In this document: positions 8,852 through 17,294 of the stretch, in pieces
How positions within the stretch are numbered: the stretch's first letter is position 1
Layout: every line of letters starts with the position of its first letter
From: Arthrobacter dokdonellae
Lineage (GTDB): Bacteria > Actinomycetota > Actinomycetes > Actinomycetales > Micrococcaceae
Assembly (NCBI RefSeq): GCF_003268655.1
Contig: NZ_CP029642.1
Location: 2,294,001-2,358,000 of the forward strand
Direction: 5' to 3'
Length of the DNA: 64,000 nt
Program-made: the position numbers and the translations under genes
Notes under the pieces: generated by a model
Database searches by the model: none
What the model was told of the DNA's origin: nothing
The model's input: the letters and a program-made list of their open reading frames with translations, nothing else

Positions 8852-8942
8852 TGGGCCTGCTCCTTAGGGTTCAAACGCATGGGCGCGGACTGGGTGGGAC
8901 TGCACTGGCCAAACCAATCACGAGTTTCGCTTGGGCTGGCCG

Positions 8943-9407
8943 CTATTCTCCGGATGCCTCCTCTGCCGGTTCTGAGGAGAACGCCTCCCGTTCCGGCCTC
9001 GTTGGCCCGGCATTGTCCTCGTCAAGGGGGGCGTCCGTCGAAGGGGCTTCCCATGGGGTTTCGTCGGAAGGCTCGACCCGGGCGGCAGCCGGATCAGCCA
9101 TGTCAATTTCGTCGCGGAACTGGTCGTCGGTTCCGCCCAGGCGGCCCGCACCCGGCTCCCCGTCGCTTCCAGACTCTTCGCTGTCGAGGAAGTTTGGTTC
9201 CGGCAGGCCCAGGCTCGGATCGGCATCAAGTGCCTCGGCGTCTGTTTGCTGCCCGCGCAGGGTCGGGTCCGCGGAGCCAGGGTTCACTGCATCGGCGGGC
9301 GCCACTTCGCTTTCTGGGTCGGGAGAGCCGTAGCCGGACTCCTCCGGCACGGGGTGATGTGCCGGGCTGTTGTCCTTTGTTGGCCCGTTGGCGGCCTCAT
9401 TGTTCAT
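8943..9407 (-). CDS. Acidic, probably disordered hypothetical protein
   Basis: 154 residues from the ATG at 9407, which has GGAGGA six bases upstream; longer in-frame starts (9422, 9497) lack this. Composition is dominated by Asp, Glu, Pro, Ser, Gly and Ala, with no membrane segment, cysteine or recognisable fold. The product resembles the low-complexity acidic proteins found beside YtxH-like and general-stress genes in Arthrobacter. Function unknown. Confidence 0.6.
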   Translation of the reverse strand: MNNEAANGPTKDNSPAHHPVPEESGYGSPDPESEVAPADAVNPGSADPTLRGQQTDAEALDADPSLGLPEPNFLDSEESGSDGEPGAGRLGGTDDQFRDEIDMADPAAARVEPSDETPWEAPSTDAPLDEDNAGPTRPEREAFSSEPAEEASGE

Positions 9408-9468
9408 TGCTTGCTCCTCCATCGCTCCGGAAGTGGAATGGTCTTTGATGTCGCTCCAGGCGGACCTG

Positions 9469-9870
9469 CTATTGTGCCGGACCCGACGGAAGCGCACCGC
9501 CTTCGTCCGTCCAGTCCTGGCCGACGTCGTCGTTCAGGGCAGGGTCGGACTCAACGTCGGGTGCATGATGGACGCCGTGAGGCTGGGACTCCGTGCCGGC
9601 CGCCGCAGTGGCTTTTGCGGTTGGCGCGCTTCCCGTATCGTCCTTCGTCGTCGTGTCGGACCCGGTGACCTTGCCGACCAGCCGGCTGCCGAGCGCGTTG
9701 GCTTCCTCCTTGAGGGTTTCCTCCACGTGGGTGACGGTTTCCTGGACCTTGTCCGTTTCCCACAGGGACCGGGCACTGCTTTTGAGGTTTTCATAGCCGC
9801 GACGGCCGACCCTGGTGCCCACCACATAGCCGACACCCAGCCCCGCAACGAATGCTAATTTCGCTTTCAT
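9469..9870 (-). CDS. YtxH-like small envelope protein
   Basis: 133 residues from the ATG at 9870, which has AAGGAG at optimal spacing. The N-terminus MKAKLAFVAGLGVGYVVGTRVGRRGYENL is the short Gly-rich hydrophobic helix followed by basic residues seen in YtxH-type proteins. An amphipathic helical region (about 25-70) and a disordered acidic tail follow. It is probably anchored to the membrane by its N-terminus. Members are generally stress-associated, but no biochemical function is known to me. It lies 61 bases upstream of the acidic protein gene, in the same direction. Confidence 0.75.
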   Translation of the reverse strand: MKAKLAFVAGLGVGYVVGTRVGRRGYENLKSSARSLWETDKVQETVTHVEETLKEEANALGSRLVGKVTGSDTTTKDDTGSAPTAKATAAAGTESQPHGVHHAPDVESDPALNDDVGQDWTDEGGALPSGPAQ

Positions 9871-10068
9871 GGACAACTCCTTGCCTGAACGTGCAATTGT
9901 CTGCCGTATTTCCCAAGGGAGACCTCTGTCTTCACTCTAACCACACCGGCCTTGAAACCCCACCCCCGGCACCGGCCGCCTGCCGAATATCCACCCGGTC
10001 AAAATGCCGTTAATGTCAGGGAGCTTCCAGTAAGGGGTTCCGGGAGCCCTGACCCTTCGCCGGCGTGT

Positions 10069-10992
10069 TCATCCCAGGTACCGGCCGCCGGTGACGCCAA
10101 TGACCGCGCCGGAGACGTAGGTGCTGTCAGGTGCCGCCAGATAAACATAGGCGCCTGCCAGTTCGGCCGGCTGGCCGGCCCGTCCCAACGGCGTGTCCTG
10201 ACCGAAGTTCTTGATCTTTTCCACGGGCTGGGTAGGCGGCTGGAGGGGAGTCCAGACAGGCCCTGGAGCCACGGCGTTGACGCGGATGCCGCGCTCGCCC
10301 AAGGAACCGGCCAGGGAATAGGTCAGGCTGACGATGGCCGCCTTCGTCGCCGCATAGTCAAGCAGTGTCGGTGACGGGTGATAGCCCTGGATCGATGTCG
10401 TGTTGATGATTGAGGCACCGGGGTGTAGGTGCGGGAGTGCCGCCTTGGCCAGCCAGACCAGGGAATACACGTTGGTTTCGAACGTTCGCTCGAGCTGGCT
10501 GGTTTCCAGGTTTTCCAGTGAATCGATCGTCATCTGGAAGCCGGCGTTGTTGACGAGGATATCGAGCTTACCCAGGTTGTCGACGGTCTGGGCGATTACC
10601 TCCTGGCAAAATGCTTCGTCCCGGAGGTCCCCGGGGAGAGCCAGCGCCCGCTGCCCGGCGTCTTCGACCAGTTGCACCGTTTGCGCAGCGTCGCTGTCCT
10701 CCTCGGGCAGGTAGGTGAAGGCGACGTCCGCTCCTTCCCTGGCGTAGGCGATGGCGACGGCCCGCCCAATCCCCGAGTCGGCGCCGGTGATCAGCGCCGT
10801 GAGCCCGTCCAGGCGGTGGTTGCCCTGATAGGTGTCCTCACCGTGGTCCGGTACCGGATCCATGGCCTCCGTCCAGCCGGGGTAGTCCTGCTGCTGGCCG
10901 GGAAAGCGTTCGCTGACGTAGGCGGTGCGAGGGTCGATGAGCGGTGCACCGCCGCCCGACGCTGCGGCGTCACCTGTTGGCGGTTGGGACAT
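10069..10992 (-). CDS. SDR family oxidoreductase (YhdF/GspA-type general stress dehydrogenase)
   Basis: 307 residues from the ATG at 10992, chosen for its GAAAGGAG ribosome binding site. An N-terminal extension of about 50 residues (PRTAYVSERFPGQQQDYPG and the following MDPVPDHGEDTYQG) is typical of this SDR subgroup. The Rossmann fold begins LTALITGADSGIGRAVAIAYAREGADV with the TGxxxGxG motif. NNAG (DILVNNAG), Ser in NTTSIQGYH and the catalytic YxxxK (DYAATK) are all present. It is an NAD(P)-dependent dehydrogenase, glucose/ribitol-dehydrogenase-like, with unknown substrate. It appears complete. Confidence 0.88.
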   Translation of the reverse strand: MSQPPTGDAAASGGGAPLIDPRTAYVSERFPGQQQDYPGWTEAMDPVPDHGEDTYQGNHRLDGLTALITGADSGIGRAVAIAYAREGADVAFTYLPEEDSDAAQTVQLVEDAGQRALALPGDLRDEAFCQEVIAQTVDNLGKLDILVNNAGFQMTIDSLENLETSQLERTFETNVYSLVWLAKAALPHLHPGASIINTTSIQGYHPSPTLLDYAATKAAIVSLTYSLAGSLGERGIRVNAVAPGPVWTPLQPPTQPVEKIKNFGQDTPLGRAGQPAELAGAYVYLAAPDSTYVSGAVIGVTGGRYLG

Positions 10993-11161
10993 GGGGGCTC
11001 CTTTCACCCGTGGCCTCAGCAGCGCCCGTCGCGCCTGCGCCTGTCCAGATGACGCGTGCCGCCTCAAACGGGTCGCCGTAGTCCCAGGACGGGTCCTCAT
11101 GGTCGGGACTCAGGCCTGACTCGAGCGGGTTGGGGGAAGGGTTTACAGAGGAGTTCGACAT
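10970..11161 (-). CDS. Small hypothetical protein overlapping the SDR start
   Basis: 63 codons from the ATG at 11161 (MSNSSVNPSPNPLESGLSPD and on), with an AAGGA-like sequence about ten bases upstream; an in-frame ATG at 11182 is an alternative. The middle reads DHEDPSWDYGDPFEAARVIW, which has coding-like composition, but the end overlaps the SDR gene by 23 bases in another frame. No family recognised. May be a genuine coupled leader gene. Confidence 0.4.
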   Translation of the reverse strand: MSNSSVNPSPNPLESGLSPDHEDPSWDYGDPFEAARVIWTGAGATGAAEATGERSPHVPTANR

Positions 11162-11308
11162 CACGGGATCCTTGATCTTCATGAAAGTGTCTGCGGTTAC
11201 CTTGGCACTGAAATGACTCCGCGGCCGGCTGCTCGACCCCCGGCGGAGGCCGCCGGTATCCACACTCTAGCTGGCCACTGGTGCTCCTGCCACCCCTCCA
11301 CGGAGGGG

Positions 11309-12091
11309 TCAGGACGTTGCCGGTGTGGCCCCTGGATCCTTGTCGGGAGTGCGGCCCTGGGTCTCCGCGATGGCTGCCATGACGACGTCGACGGCGTTCG
11401 CGCGCCGGGAATACTCGCGGCGTTGCCAGTCGGCCCCGCTGCCATGTGCCAGGCTGCGATGCAACAGGTGGCGGATCCGCGTTCCTTCACCCCCTGATCC
11501 AAGCGTGTCCGATACGTGCGCCAGCAGGCTCGCGCCGAACTGCGCGGCAGGCACAGGGCGCGAGGAACCGGGGTCCAGGAGTTCGCTGCCGAGTCCGTTT
11601 CGCGCCGCCGGCCACATTGCTGTGCGGTTTCCACGAGCGCACGCGAGAGGCCGGGGACCAGTTCCGCGGTTTCCACGTCGAGGCAGACGTCGGCAACGCG
11701 GATTTCCACGGTCGGAAACCGCTGCGACAGCCTGGCGTCAAAATAGAGCATGCCCGGATCCAGCAACACTCCAGTATCCAGCATCCTCTCCACAAGGCGG
11801 TTGTAGGCGCGCACCGAACCAAAGATCGGCGTGGGGCCGGAGGACGGCCAGCGGTTCCATACCCTGGAACGGAAGCTCGCATAGCGGGTGTCGCGACCGT
11901 TCCAGAAGGGGGGATTGGCACTCACGGCCAGCAGGAACGGCAGCCACGCCGGCGATGCGGGCACCGGCACCTGAGGCATGCCAGTGCGGGGCCGTGGCGG
12001 GCGCCGTCAGCGCGGACGAGGCCGCGGGCACAGGCTGGCCGCTCCGCGGATCCACCAGGAGAAATTCCTCCTCGACTCCGAAAGTGCGCGT
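11309..12091 (-). pseudogene. Decayed carboxylate-amine ligase (YbdK / glutamate-cysteine ligase type 2 family)
   Basis: Remnant of a protein of about 370 residues. At the 5' end the codons read T-R-T-F-G-V-E-E-E-F-L-L-V-D-P-R-S-G-Q, matching the family N-terminus but with ACG (12091-12089) where ATG is expected. After about 40 residues the similarity jumps to the C-terminal half in another frame: [53 protein letters not shown] (about 11940-11640). A further frameshift near 11610 leads to the last segment ([25 protein letters not shown]), ending at 11309. Lost start, an internal deletion of roughly 120 residues and frameshifts make it non-functional. It begins two bases after the ligD stop codon, so it was once the distal gene of a ligD operon. 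Confidence 0.85.
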
Positions 12092-12094
12092 CGT

Positions 12095-14647
12095 TCAGTC
12101 CTCCCGGGCAACGTCCGATGCGTCCTTGTCGAGCCGCCAGCCGCGCCAGACCGGGTGGCGAAGACGTCCTGAACCGGTCCATTCGGTGTAGGCGACCTCG
12201 CCCACCAACTTGGGCGTGACCCAGTGCGCGTCGACGGCGTCGGCTTTGGGAACCCCGGCCAAGGGCGTTGTCTTTCTGGCCAGCCCGCGCACCGTGTGCC
12301 CGAGTTCGGTCAGCTCGCGCTCGCTGAAGCCGCTGCCGACGCGTCCGGCGTACGTCAGCCTGCCATCGGCGTCGGGCACGCCCACCAGGAGGGAGCCCAC
12401 CGTGCCGGCCCTGGCGCCCTTGCCGTCCCGCCAGCCCCCGACGACGACCTCTTGTGTGCGGTCGTGCTTGAGCTTGATCCAGCTGGGGCTCCGGCGCCCC
12501 TCCCGGTAGGGGCTGTCGGTGCGTTTTGCCATCAGCCCCTCGAGCCCCAGCTTACGGCTGGAGGCCATGGCGGACTTGAGCGTACCGGGAATGATCGGCG
12601 ATAGCTGGACGGAGGTGGCGTCGTCGAGAAGACGTGTCCCCTTTGCGGCGGCGGCCTTGATGGCCGGGAGCCGGCCCATCAGTTCTTCAAGCAGCGCACG
12701 GCGCTTGGCGAACTCGTGGCCCGTGGTGGGGGTGCCGCCAATGTCCAGGATGTCGAACGCCAGGTAGTGCACGGGGGTGCGTTGGGCGGCACGTCGGACC
12801 TCCGCGGGACGGCTGAGCTTCATGCGGGTTTGCAGGACACCGAAGTCGGGCCTTCCGGAGGTGTCAAGCGCAACAATCTCGCCGTCGAGCACCGCGGAAT
12901 CGGCCGGCAGCGCCTCGGCCAGTTCCGCGGCCAGCTCAGGGTAGACGTCCGTCAGGTCGTTCCCGTTGCGGCTGGTCAGCGTCGCGCTTCCGCCGGAGAC
13001 GGTGGCGAGGGCGCGAATGCCGTCCCATTTGAACTCCAGGGACCATTCGGAACCGCCATCCAGGTCCGCGCCGGTTCCAAGCGTGGCGAGCATCGGCGTG
13101 CGCGCCGTCCCGGACGGCGTCGGGGCAGCCGCGTTCCTGCTTCCCTGGTCCTTCATCAGGTGGATCAGCCATTGGGATTTCGGTCCGTGGCCGGAGGTGT
13201 TGATCAGCGCGTAACGCCGCGGACCGTCCAGTCCGCCACCTGGCTGTCCGGTGAGGGTCGCGATGATCTCCCTCCCGTCGCGCCACTTTTCCAGCTTGTA
13301 GCTGCCGCTGTCCCAGATGGACACCTCGCCGCCACCATATTCGCCCGCGGGGATGGTTCCCTCAAAGCTGCCATAGTCCAGGGGGTGGTCCTCCGTCTGG
13401 ACGGCCAGGTGGTTTTTGCCCGGGTCGGTCGGCACGCCCTTGGGCAGCGCCCAGGATGCCAGGACTCCGTCGTGTTCGAGCCGGAAGTCCCAGTGGAGGC
13501 GGCGGGCATGGTGTTCCTGGATGACGAAGGTGTTCCCCCCTCCCGCCCCGTCGCCGGGGCCCCTGGGAACGGGTTCGGGCGTCTTCGCGGGGTCGCGTTT
13601 GGCGCGGTAGACGGCCAGGGGGTCGTTCCCCGCAGGGGGCAGACCGTGCCGCCCGCCGTAGGCTGTTTTGCCGCCGCCGGCTGTCGGGCCGTCGCCGTTG
13701 GCCGGGCCGTCGCCGGCTGTCTTGCCGCCGCCGTCGTCCTGGCCGCCGTCGTCGAGCGCGGCGAGCGGATCGCCCCGCCGGGCAAGGCGTTGGAGGACCT
13801 CTTTGTGGTCCAGCTGTGCAAGCGAGGGTGATGCCAGGTCGCGCCAGGTGCGCGGGGCGGCCACCCAGGGGCGGGACTTGCCCCGCAACGAGTATGGGGC
13901 CACAGTGGTCTTGTTGGCGTTGTTCTGGCTCCAGTCCACGAACACCTTGCCGGCGCGCAGGTCCTTGCGCATCCGCGACACCACCAGGTCGGGGTGGTCC
14001 GATTCCAGTGCCCGGGCGAGTTCGTGTGCGACGTCGGAAACCTGGCCGGAGTCCTGTGTCCCGTCCAAGGCGGCATAAAGGTGGATGCCTTTGCTGCCGC
14101 TGGTGACCGGAACCGGGTCCAGGCCCATGTCCGCCAGGATGGCGCGGGCCAGACGCGCCACTTCGGCGCATTCCGCCAGGCCGACGTCGTCGCCCGGATC
14201 GAGGTCCAGGACCAGCCGGTCCGGACGCGCCGGGTTCCCGTCGGCGTCGAAGCGCCACTGCGGCACGTGGATTTCCAGGGTGGCAATCTGGCCCAGCCAG
14301 GTCAGGGTCGCGAGGTCGTTGACCAGCGGATAGCTGTTGGAATGGTCCTTATGTTTCTGGGTGCCGCGTGGCACCCAGCCGGGGGTGGCGTCGTCGAGGT
14401 TCTTTTGGAAGAACATCATGCCCGGGTCGGCGGCAGTGCCCACGCCGTTGACCCAGCGCTTGCGGGTCGCCGGGCGGTCGTGCGCCGCCGCGATCAGGTA
14501 CGGGGCCACCTTGGTGTAGTAGTCCAGCACGTCGGCCTTGGTGGTGCCCGTTTCCGGGTAGAGCACCTTGCCCAGGTTCGTGAGGGACAGCCGGTGGCCG
14601 TCAATGGTGACGTCTTGCGTGGTGCGCGCGCTGTCTTTGGCTGCCAT
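12095..14647 (-). CDS. ligD: ATP-dependent DNA ligase D (polymerase-phosphoesterase-ligase)
   Basis: 850 residues from the ATG at 14647; more upstream frame lacks conservation. Order is POL-PE-LIG, as in mycobacteria. The primase-like polymerase (about 10-290) starts LTNLGKVLYPETGTTKADVL and has metal-binding Asp148/Asp150 in LVLDLDPGDD. A Gly/Asp-rich linker of about 50 residues (298-345) with repeated GGGKTA/DGP units precedes the 3'-phosphoesterase (about 360-500), with EHHARRLHWDFRLEHDG containing the His/His/Asp catalytic set. The ligase domain (about 518-850) has adenylated Lys540 in EFKWDGIRA. Together with Ku it fills in, trims and seals double-strand breaks. Apparently intact; divergent from the glucoamylase-like gene. 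Confidence 0.96.
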   Translation of the reverse strand: MAAKDSARTTQDVTIDGHRLSLTNLGKVLYPETGTTKADVLDYYTKVAPYLIAAAHDRPATRKRWVNGVGTAADPGMMFFQKNLDDATPGWVPRGTQKHKDHSNSYPLVNDLATLTWLGQIATLEIHVPQWRFDADGNPARPDRLVLDLDPGDDVGLAECAEVARLARAILADMGLDPVPVTSGSKGIHLYAALDGTQDSGQVSDVAHELARALESDHPDLVVSRMRKDLRAGKVFVDWSQNNANKTTVAPYSLRGKSRPWVAAPRTWRDLASPSLAQLDHKEVLQRLARRGDPLAALDDGGQDDGGGKTAGDGPANGDGPTAGGGKTAYGGRHGLPPAGNDPLAVYRAKRDPAKTPEPVPRGPGDGAGGGNTFVIQEHHARRLHWDFRLEHDGVLASWALPKGVPTDPGKNHLAVQTEDHPLDYGSFEGTIPAGEYGGGEVSIWDSGSYKLEKWRDGREIIATLTGQPGGGLDGPRRYALINTSGHGPKSQWLIHLMKDQGSRNAAAPTPSGTARTPMLATLGTGADLDGGSEWSLEFKWDGIRALATVSGGSATLTSRNGNDLTDVYPELAAELAEALPADSAVLDGEIVALDTSGRPDFGVLQTRMKLSRPAEVRRAAQRTPVHYLAFDILDIGGTPTTGHEFAKRRALLEELMGRLPAIKAAAAKGTRLLDDATSVQLSPIIPGTLKSAMASSRKLGLEGLMAKRTDSPYREGRRSPSWIKLKHDRTQEVVVGGWRDGKGARAGTVGSLLVGVPDADGRLTYAGRVGSGFSERELTELGHTVRGLARKTTPLAGVPKADAVDAHWVTPKLVGEVAYTEWTGSGRLRHPVWRGWRLDKDASDVARED

Positions 14648-14776
14648 GCCTACAGTCTGTCCCCATCGGATGGACTGCGCCAGACCTTGCCGGCGACCGC
14701 CGGCGCCGGCCCCGGGAGTCGGTTCGGGGACGGCGCGACTCTGGCAGCAGGCCCGCTCAGAGCCTAGACTCACAAG

Positions 14777-16549
14777 ATGTTGCACGATTCGAACGAACCC
14801 TTCCCCCCTCATGTCCTGCGCGAGTACGCCATGCTCGCCGACGGTGAACGCGGCGCCCTGCTGGGTCCCCGCGGTGACGTGGTGTGGATGTGCGCCCCGC
14901 GCTGGCACAACGACGCCGTGTTCTCGGCCCTGGTGGGCGGGCAGGGGGTGTTCGCCGTGACCCCGCGGGACCTCCACTCGGTTTGGGGCGGCAGCTACGA
15001 AGACGGCACGCTCATCTGGAACAGCCGCTGGACCACGCATGCGGGCCTGATCGGGTGCCGGGAGGCCCTGATGTACCCGGGGGATCCCGAGCGGGCCGTC
15101 ATCCTGCGCAGGATCCGCGGCCTCGACGGCCCGGCGCCCGTCAGGGTGGTACTGGACGCACGCGCCAACTTCGGCAGGCACAGGATGACCCGGCTGGCGC
15201 TGTCGGATGGTGTATGGACGGCACGGTCGGGGGATCTGCGCGTTCGGCTCACCGGCGCGGAGGGGGCGCGGATCGACGACGGCGTGCTGTCGATGGAGGT
15301 TGACATCCCCGAGGGGGAGGAACTTGACCTGGTGCTTGAAATTTCCTCGGCGCGTCTGCCGCGGACGCCGCCGGATCCGGACGCGTCCTGGGTTGCCACC
15401 GAGGAAGCCTGGAGTAAGGCCGTACCCGGACTGGAGAACACCATCGCCGCCGACGACGCGCGCCAGTCATATGCCGTCCTGCGCGGGATGACGGGGTCGA
15501 ACGGCGCCATGGTGGCGGCGGCAACCATGGGACTGCCCGAGAGGGCCAATGAGAAGCGCAACTACGATTACCGCTATGCCTGGATCCGCGACCAGTGTTT
15601 CGTCGGCGAGGCGGCCGCCGCCTGCGGCGCCGTTGACCTGGTGGATGACGCGGTCCGTTTCGTGACCGGAAGGCTTCTTGCGGACGGCCCGCAGATGCAC
15701 CCGGCCTACACGGTGGACGGTGGCAGGGTTCCTGACGAAGTCGACGTGGGACTGCCTGGCTATCCCGGAGGTTCCAGCAAGGTGGGCAACTGGGTTAACA
15801 AGCAGTTCCAGCTTGATGCCTTCGGGGAGAGCCTGCTGCTCTTTGCGGCAGCGGCCGGACTCGACCGGCTGGAGCTGGACCATTGGCGTGCCGTGGAGAC
15901 ATGCATCGGTGCGATCGAGCAGCGCTGGCGGGAACCGGACGCCGGCATCTGGGAGTTGGACAACCGGCGGTGGGCGCATTCGCGGCTCATCTGCGTCGCG
16001 GGCCTGCGGGGGATAGCGGCACACGCGCCGGCCGCCCAGGGATCGCGGTGGGCGGCTTTGGCGGACGTGATCACGGCTGACGTGTCCGAGGATTGCCTGC
16101 ATCCGAGCGGGCGGTGGCAGCGGGCGCCGGGGGACCCGCGGGTGGACGCTTCGCTGCTTCTGCCGATGGTGCGCGGCGCCTTGCCTCCGGACGATGTCCG
16201 CAGCGCCGTGACCCTTGCCGCGATCCACCGGGAGCTGGGCAGGAAGGGATACCTGTACCGCTTCAGCCAGGACCCGCGGCCGTTGGCCGACGCCGAAGGC
16301 GCGTTCCTGCTGTGCGGCTTCACCATGGCCACCGCCCTGCACCTGCACGGGGAGGAGAAGGAAGCAGTCCGATGGTTTGAACGCAACCGTGCAGCCTGCG
16401 GCTCTCCCGGCCTTTTCACTGAAGAATACGACATTGAGCAGCGCCAGCTCCGCGGCAACTTCCCGCAGGCCTTTGTGCATGCCGCCATGCTGGAAGCCTC
16501 CCAGCGCCTTGCGGAACCGGTGGGCAACCACGCCCCCATCGTCATTTGA
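14777..16549 (+). CDS. Glycoside hydrolase family 15 protein (glucoamylase / trehalase-like)
   Basis: 590 residues. The N-terminal beta-sandwich (about 1-220; GPRGDVVWMCAPRWHNDAVFSALVGG) is followed by the (alpha/alpha)6 barrel. Typical GH15 segments are RNYDYRYAWIRDQCFVGEAA near 258-277 (candidate general acid region), PGYPGGSSKVGNWVNKQFQLDAFGE, and the C-terminal FTEEYDIEQRQLRGNFPQAFVHAAML with the second catalytic Glu. No signal peptide, so it is cytosolic, as for actinobacterial GH15 enzymes acting on trehalose or short alpha-glucans. Transcribed divergently from ligD across a 129-base spacer. The precise substrate is not deducible. Confidence 0.9.
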   Translation: MLHDSNEPFPPHVLREYAMLADGERGALLGPRGDVVWMCAPRWHNDAVFSALVGGQGVFAVTPRDLHSVWGGSYEDGTLIWNSRWTTHAGLIGCREALMYPGDPERAVILRRIRGLDGPAPVRVVLDARANFGRHRMTRLALSDGVWTARSGDLRVRLTGAEGARIDDGVLSMEVDIPEGEELDLVLEISSARLPRTPPDPDASWVATEEAWSKAVPGLENTIAADDARQSYAVLRGMTGSNGAMVAAATMGLPERANEKRNYDYRYAWIRDQCFVGEAAAACGAVDLVDDAVRFVTGRLLADGPQMHPAYTVDGGRVPDEVDVGLPGYPGGSSKVGNWVNKQFQLDAFGESLLLFAAAAGLDRLELDHWRAVETCIGAIEQRWREPDAGIWELDNRRWAHSRLICVAGLRGIAAHAPAAQGSRWAALADVITADVSEDCLHPSGRWQRAPGDPRVDASLLLPMVRGALPPDDVRSAVTLAAIHRELGRKGYLYRFSQDPRPLADAEGAFLLCGFTMATALHLHGEEKEAVRWFERNRAACGSPGLFTEEYDIEQRQLRGNFPQAFVHAAMLEASQRLAEPVGNHAPIVI

Positions 16550-16679
16550 CTGCCCGGCCGGGAGGTCGCCCTGTGCCCCGTTCCGCGGGATCGCCGGCCG
16601 AGACGGACCTGCCGCCCTTGGCAGCCTCACCGCGGCCGCGTAGGCTGAATTTATAGTCGGCGACGAGGGGCTTGCACAC

Positions 16680-17168
16680 ATGAAGGATTTACCAGGAGAC
16701 CCCGTGGAGATTTCCACGCGGATGCATTCCGGCGAATGGAGCGAGGAGACCCTGGCTGACGTGGTTGGCGCCTACCGTCGAAAGCTGCAGGACATGGGTG
16801 CCCCCGAGTCCGAAATTGAGACGGAAATCGACCGCGCCGCCGACGGCTCGGTTCGCATGCGCGTGAGCTGGGCGCACAGGGGCGTTCACACTTTTGGGGA
16901 AATGACGCAGGCCGCCCGGGCTCACTCGGGGACCGGCGCGTACGCCGGCGCGGCCGTGCCACCGGGCGACAGTGGGGCCCCCGGCGCGCCAGAAGGAACG
17001 GATGGGGACCCGGAGGTTCCCACCATCAACGGGCCGCCGACGGCGCGCGCGAAAGAGGCCGCGAAGCACCAGCGGGTTCCGGACGCCATCATTTACACCT
17101 CTGGTGACGGTGAAACGTATGTGGAGGACCCGCATGGCGGTCAGGTCCGTCCCAAGCGGCACCTCTGA
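16680..17168 (+). CDS. Hypothetical protein
   Basis: 162 residues with no recognised family. The first half has regular helix-forming composition (EISTRMHSGEWSEETLADVV, KLQDMGAPESEIETEIDRA). The middle is Gly/Pro/Ala-rich and probably disordered (about 85-115). The C-terminus is more ordered (IIYTSGDGETYVEDPHGGQ). No membrane segment or cysteine pair. It follows the GH15 gene by 130 bases in the same direction and is bounded downstream by a large palindrome. Real coding sequence is likely from composition; role unknown. Confidence 0.6.
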   Translation: MKDLPGDPVEISTRMHSGEWSEETLADVVGAYRRKLQDMGAPESEIETEIDRAADGSVRMRVSWAHRGVHTFGEMTQAARAHSGTGAYAGAAVPPGDSGAPGAPEGTDGDPEVPTINGPPTARAKEAAKHQRVPDAIIYTSGDGETYVEDPHGGQVRPKRHL

Positions 17169-17188
17169 CCCACAGTAGTTCCCCCGAA

Positions 17189-17258
17189 ACTGGCCCGCAG
17201 TAGATGTCGAAAAACGCCTCGAAATCACGTTTTTTCGACATCTATTGCGGGTCAGTTG
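17189..17258. repeat. 70-bp palindromic element between convergent genes
   Basis: Two arms of about 29 bases, 17189-17217 and 17229-17258, are near-perfect inverted repeats around an 11-base spacer. The inner arms read CCCGCAGTAGATGTCGAAAA and TTTTCGACATCTATTGCGGG. GC content is far below the surroundings. Its place between the convergent hypothetical gene and the enolase-family gene suits a bidirectional terminator, and it also has the look of a dispersed REP-like unit. Which one cannot be decided from a single copy. Confidence 0.85.
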
Positions 17259-17294
17259 GACGAGGGAGATCTTGCGCCCGGCACGTGTCCGCGG

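Noticed and set aside
11200..12200. Long plus-strand open frames opposite the carboxylate-amine ligase remnant
   Set aside because: They are rich in Arg/Pro/Ala with no domain and mirror the coding strand; typical shadows in GC-rich DNA.
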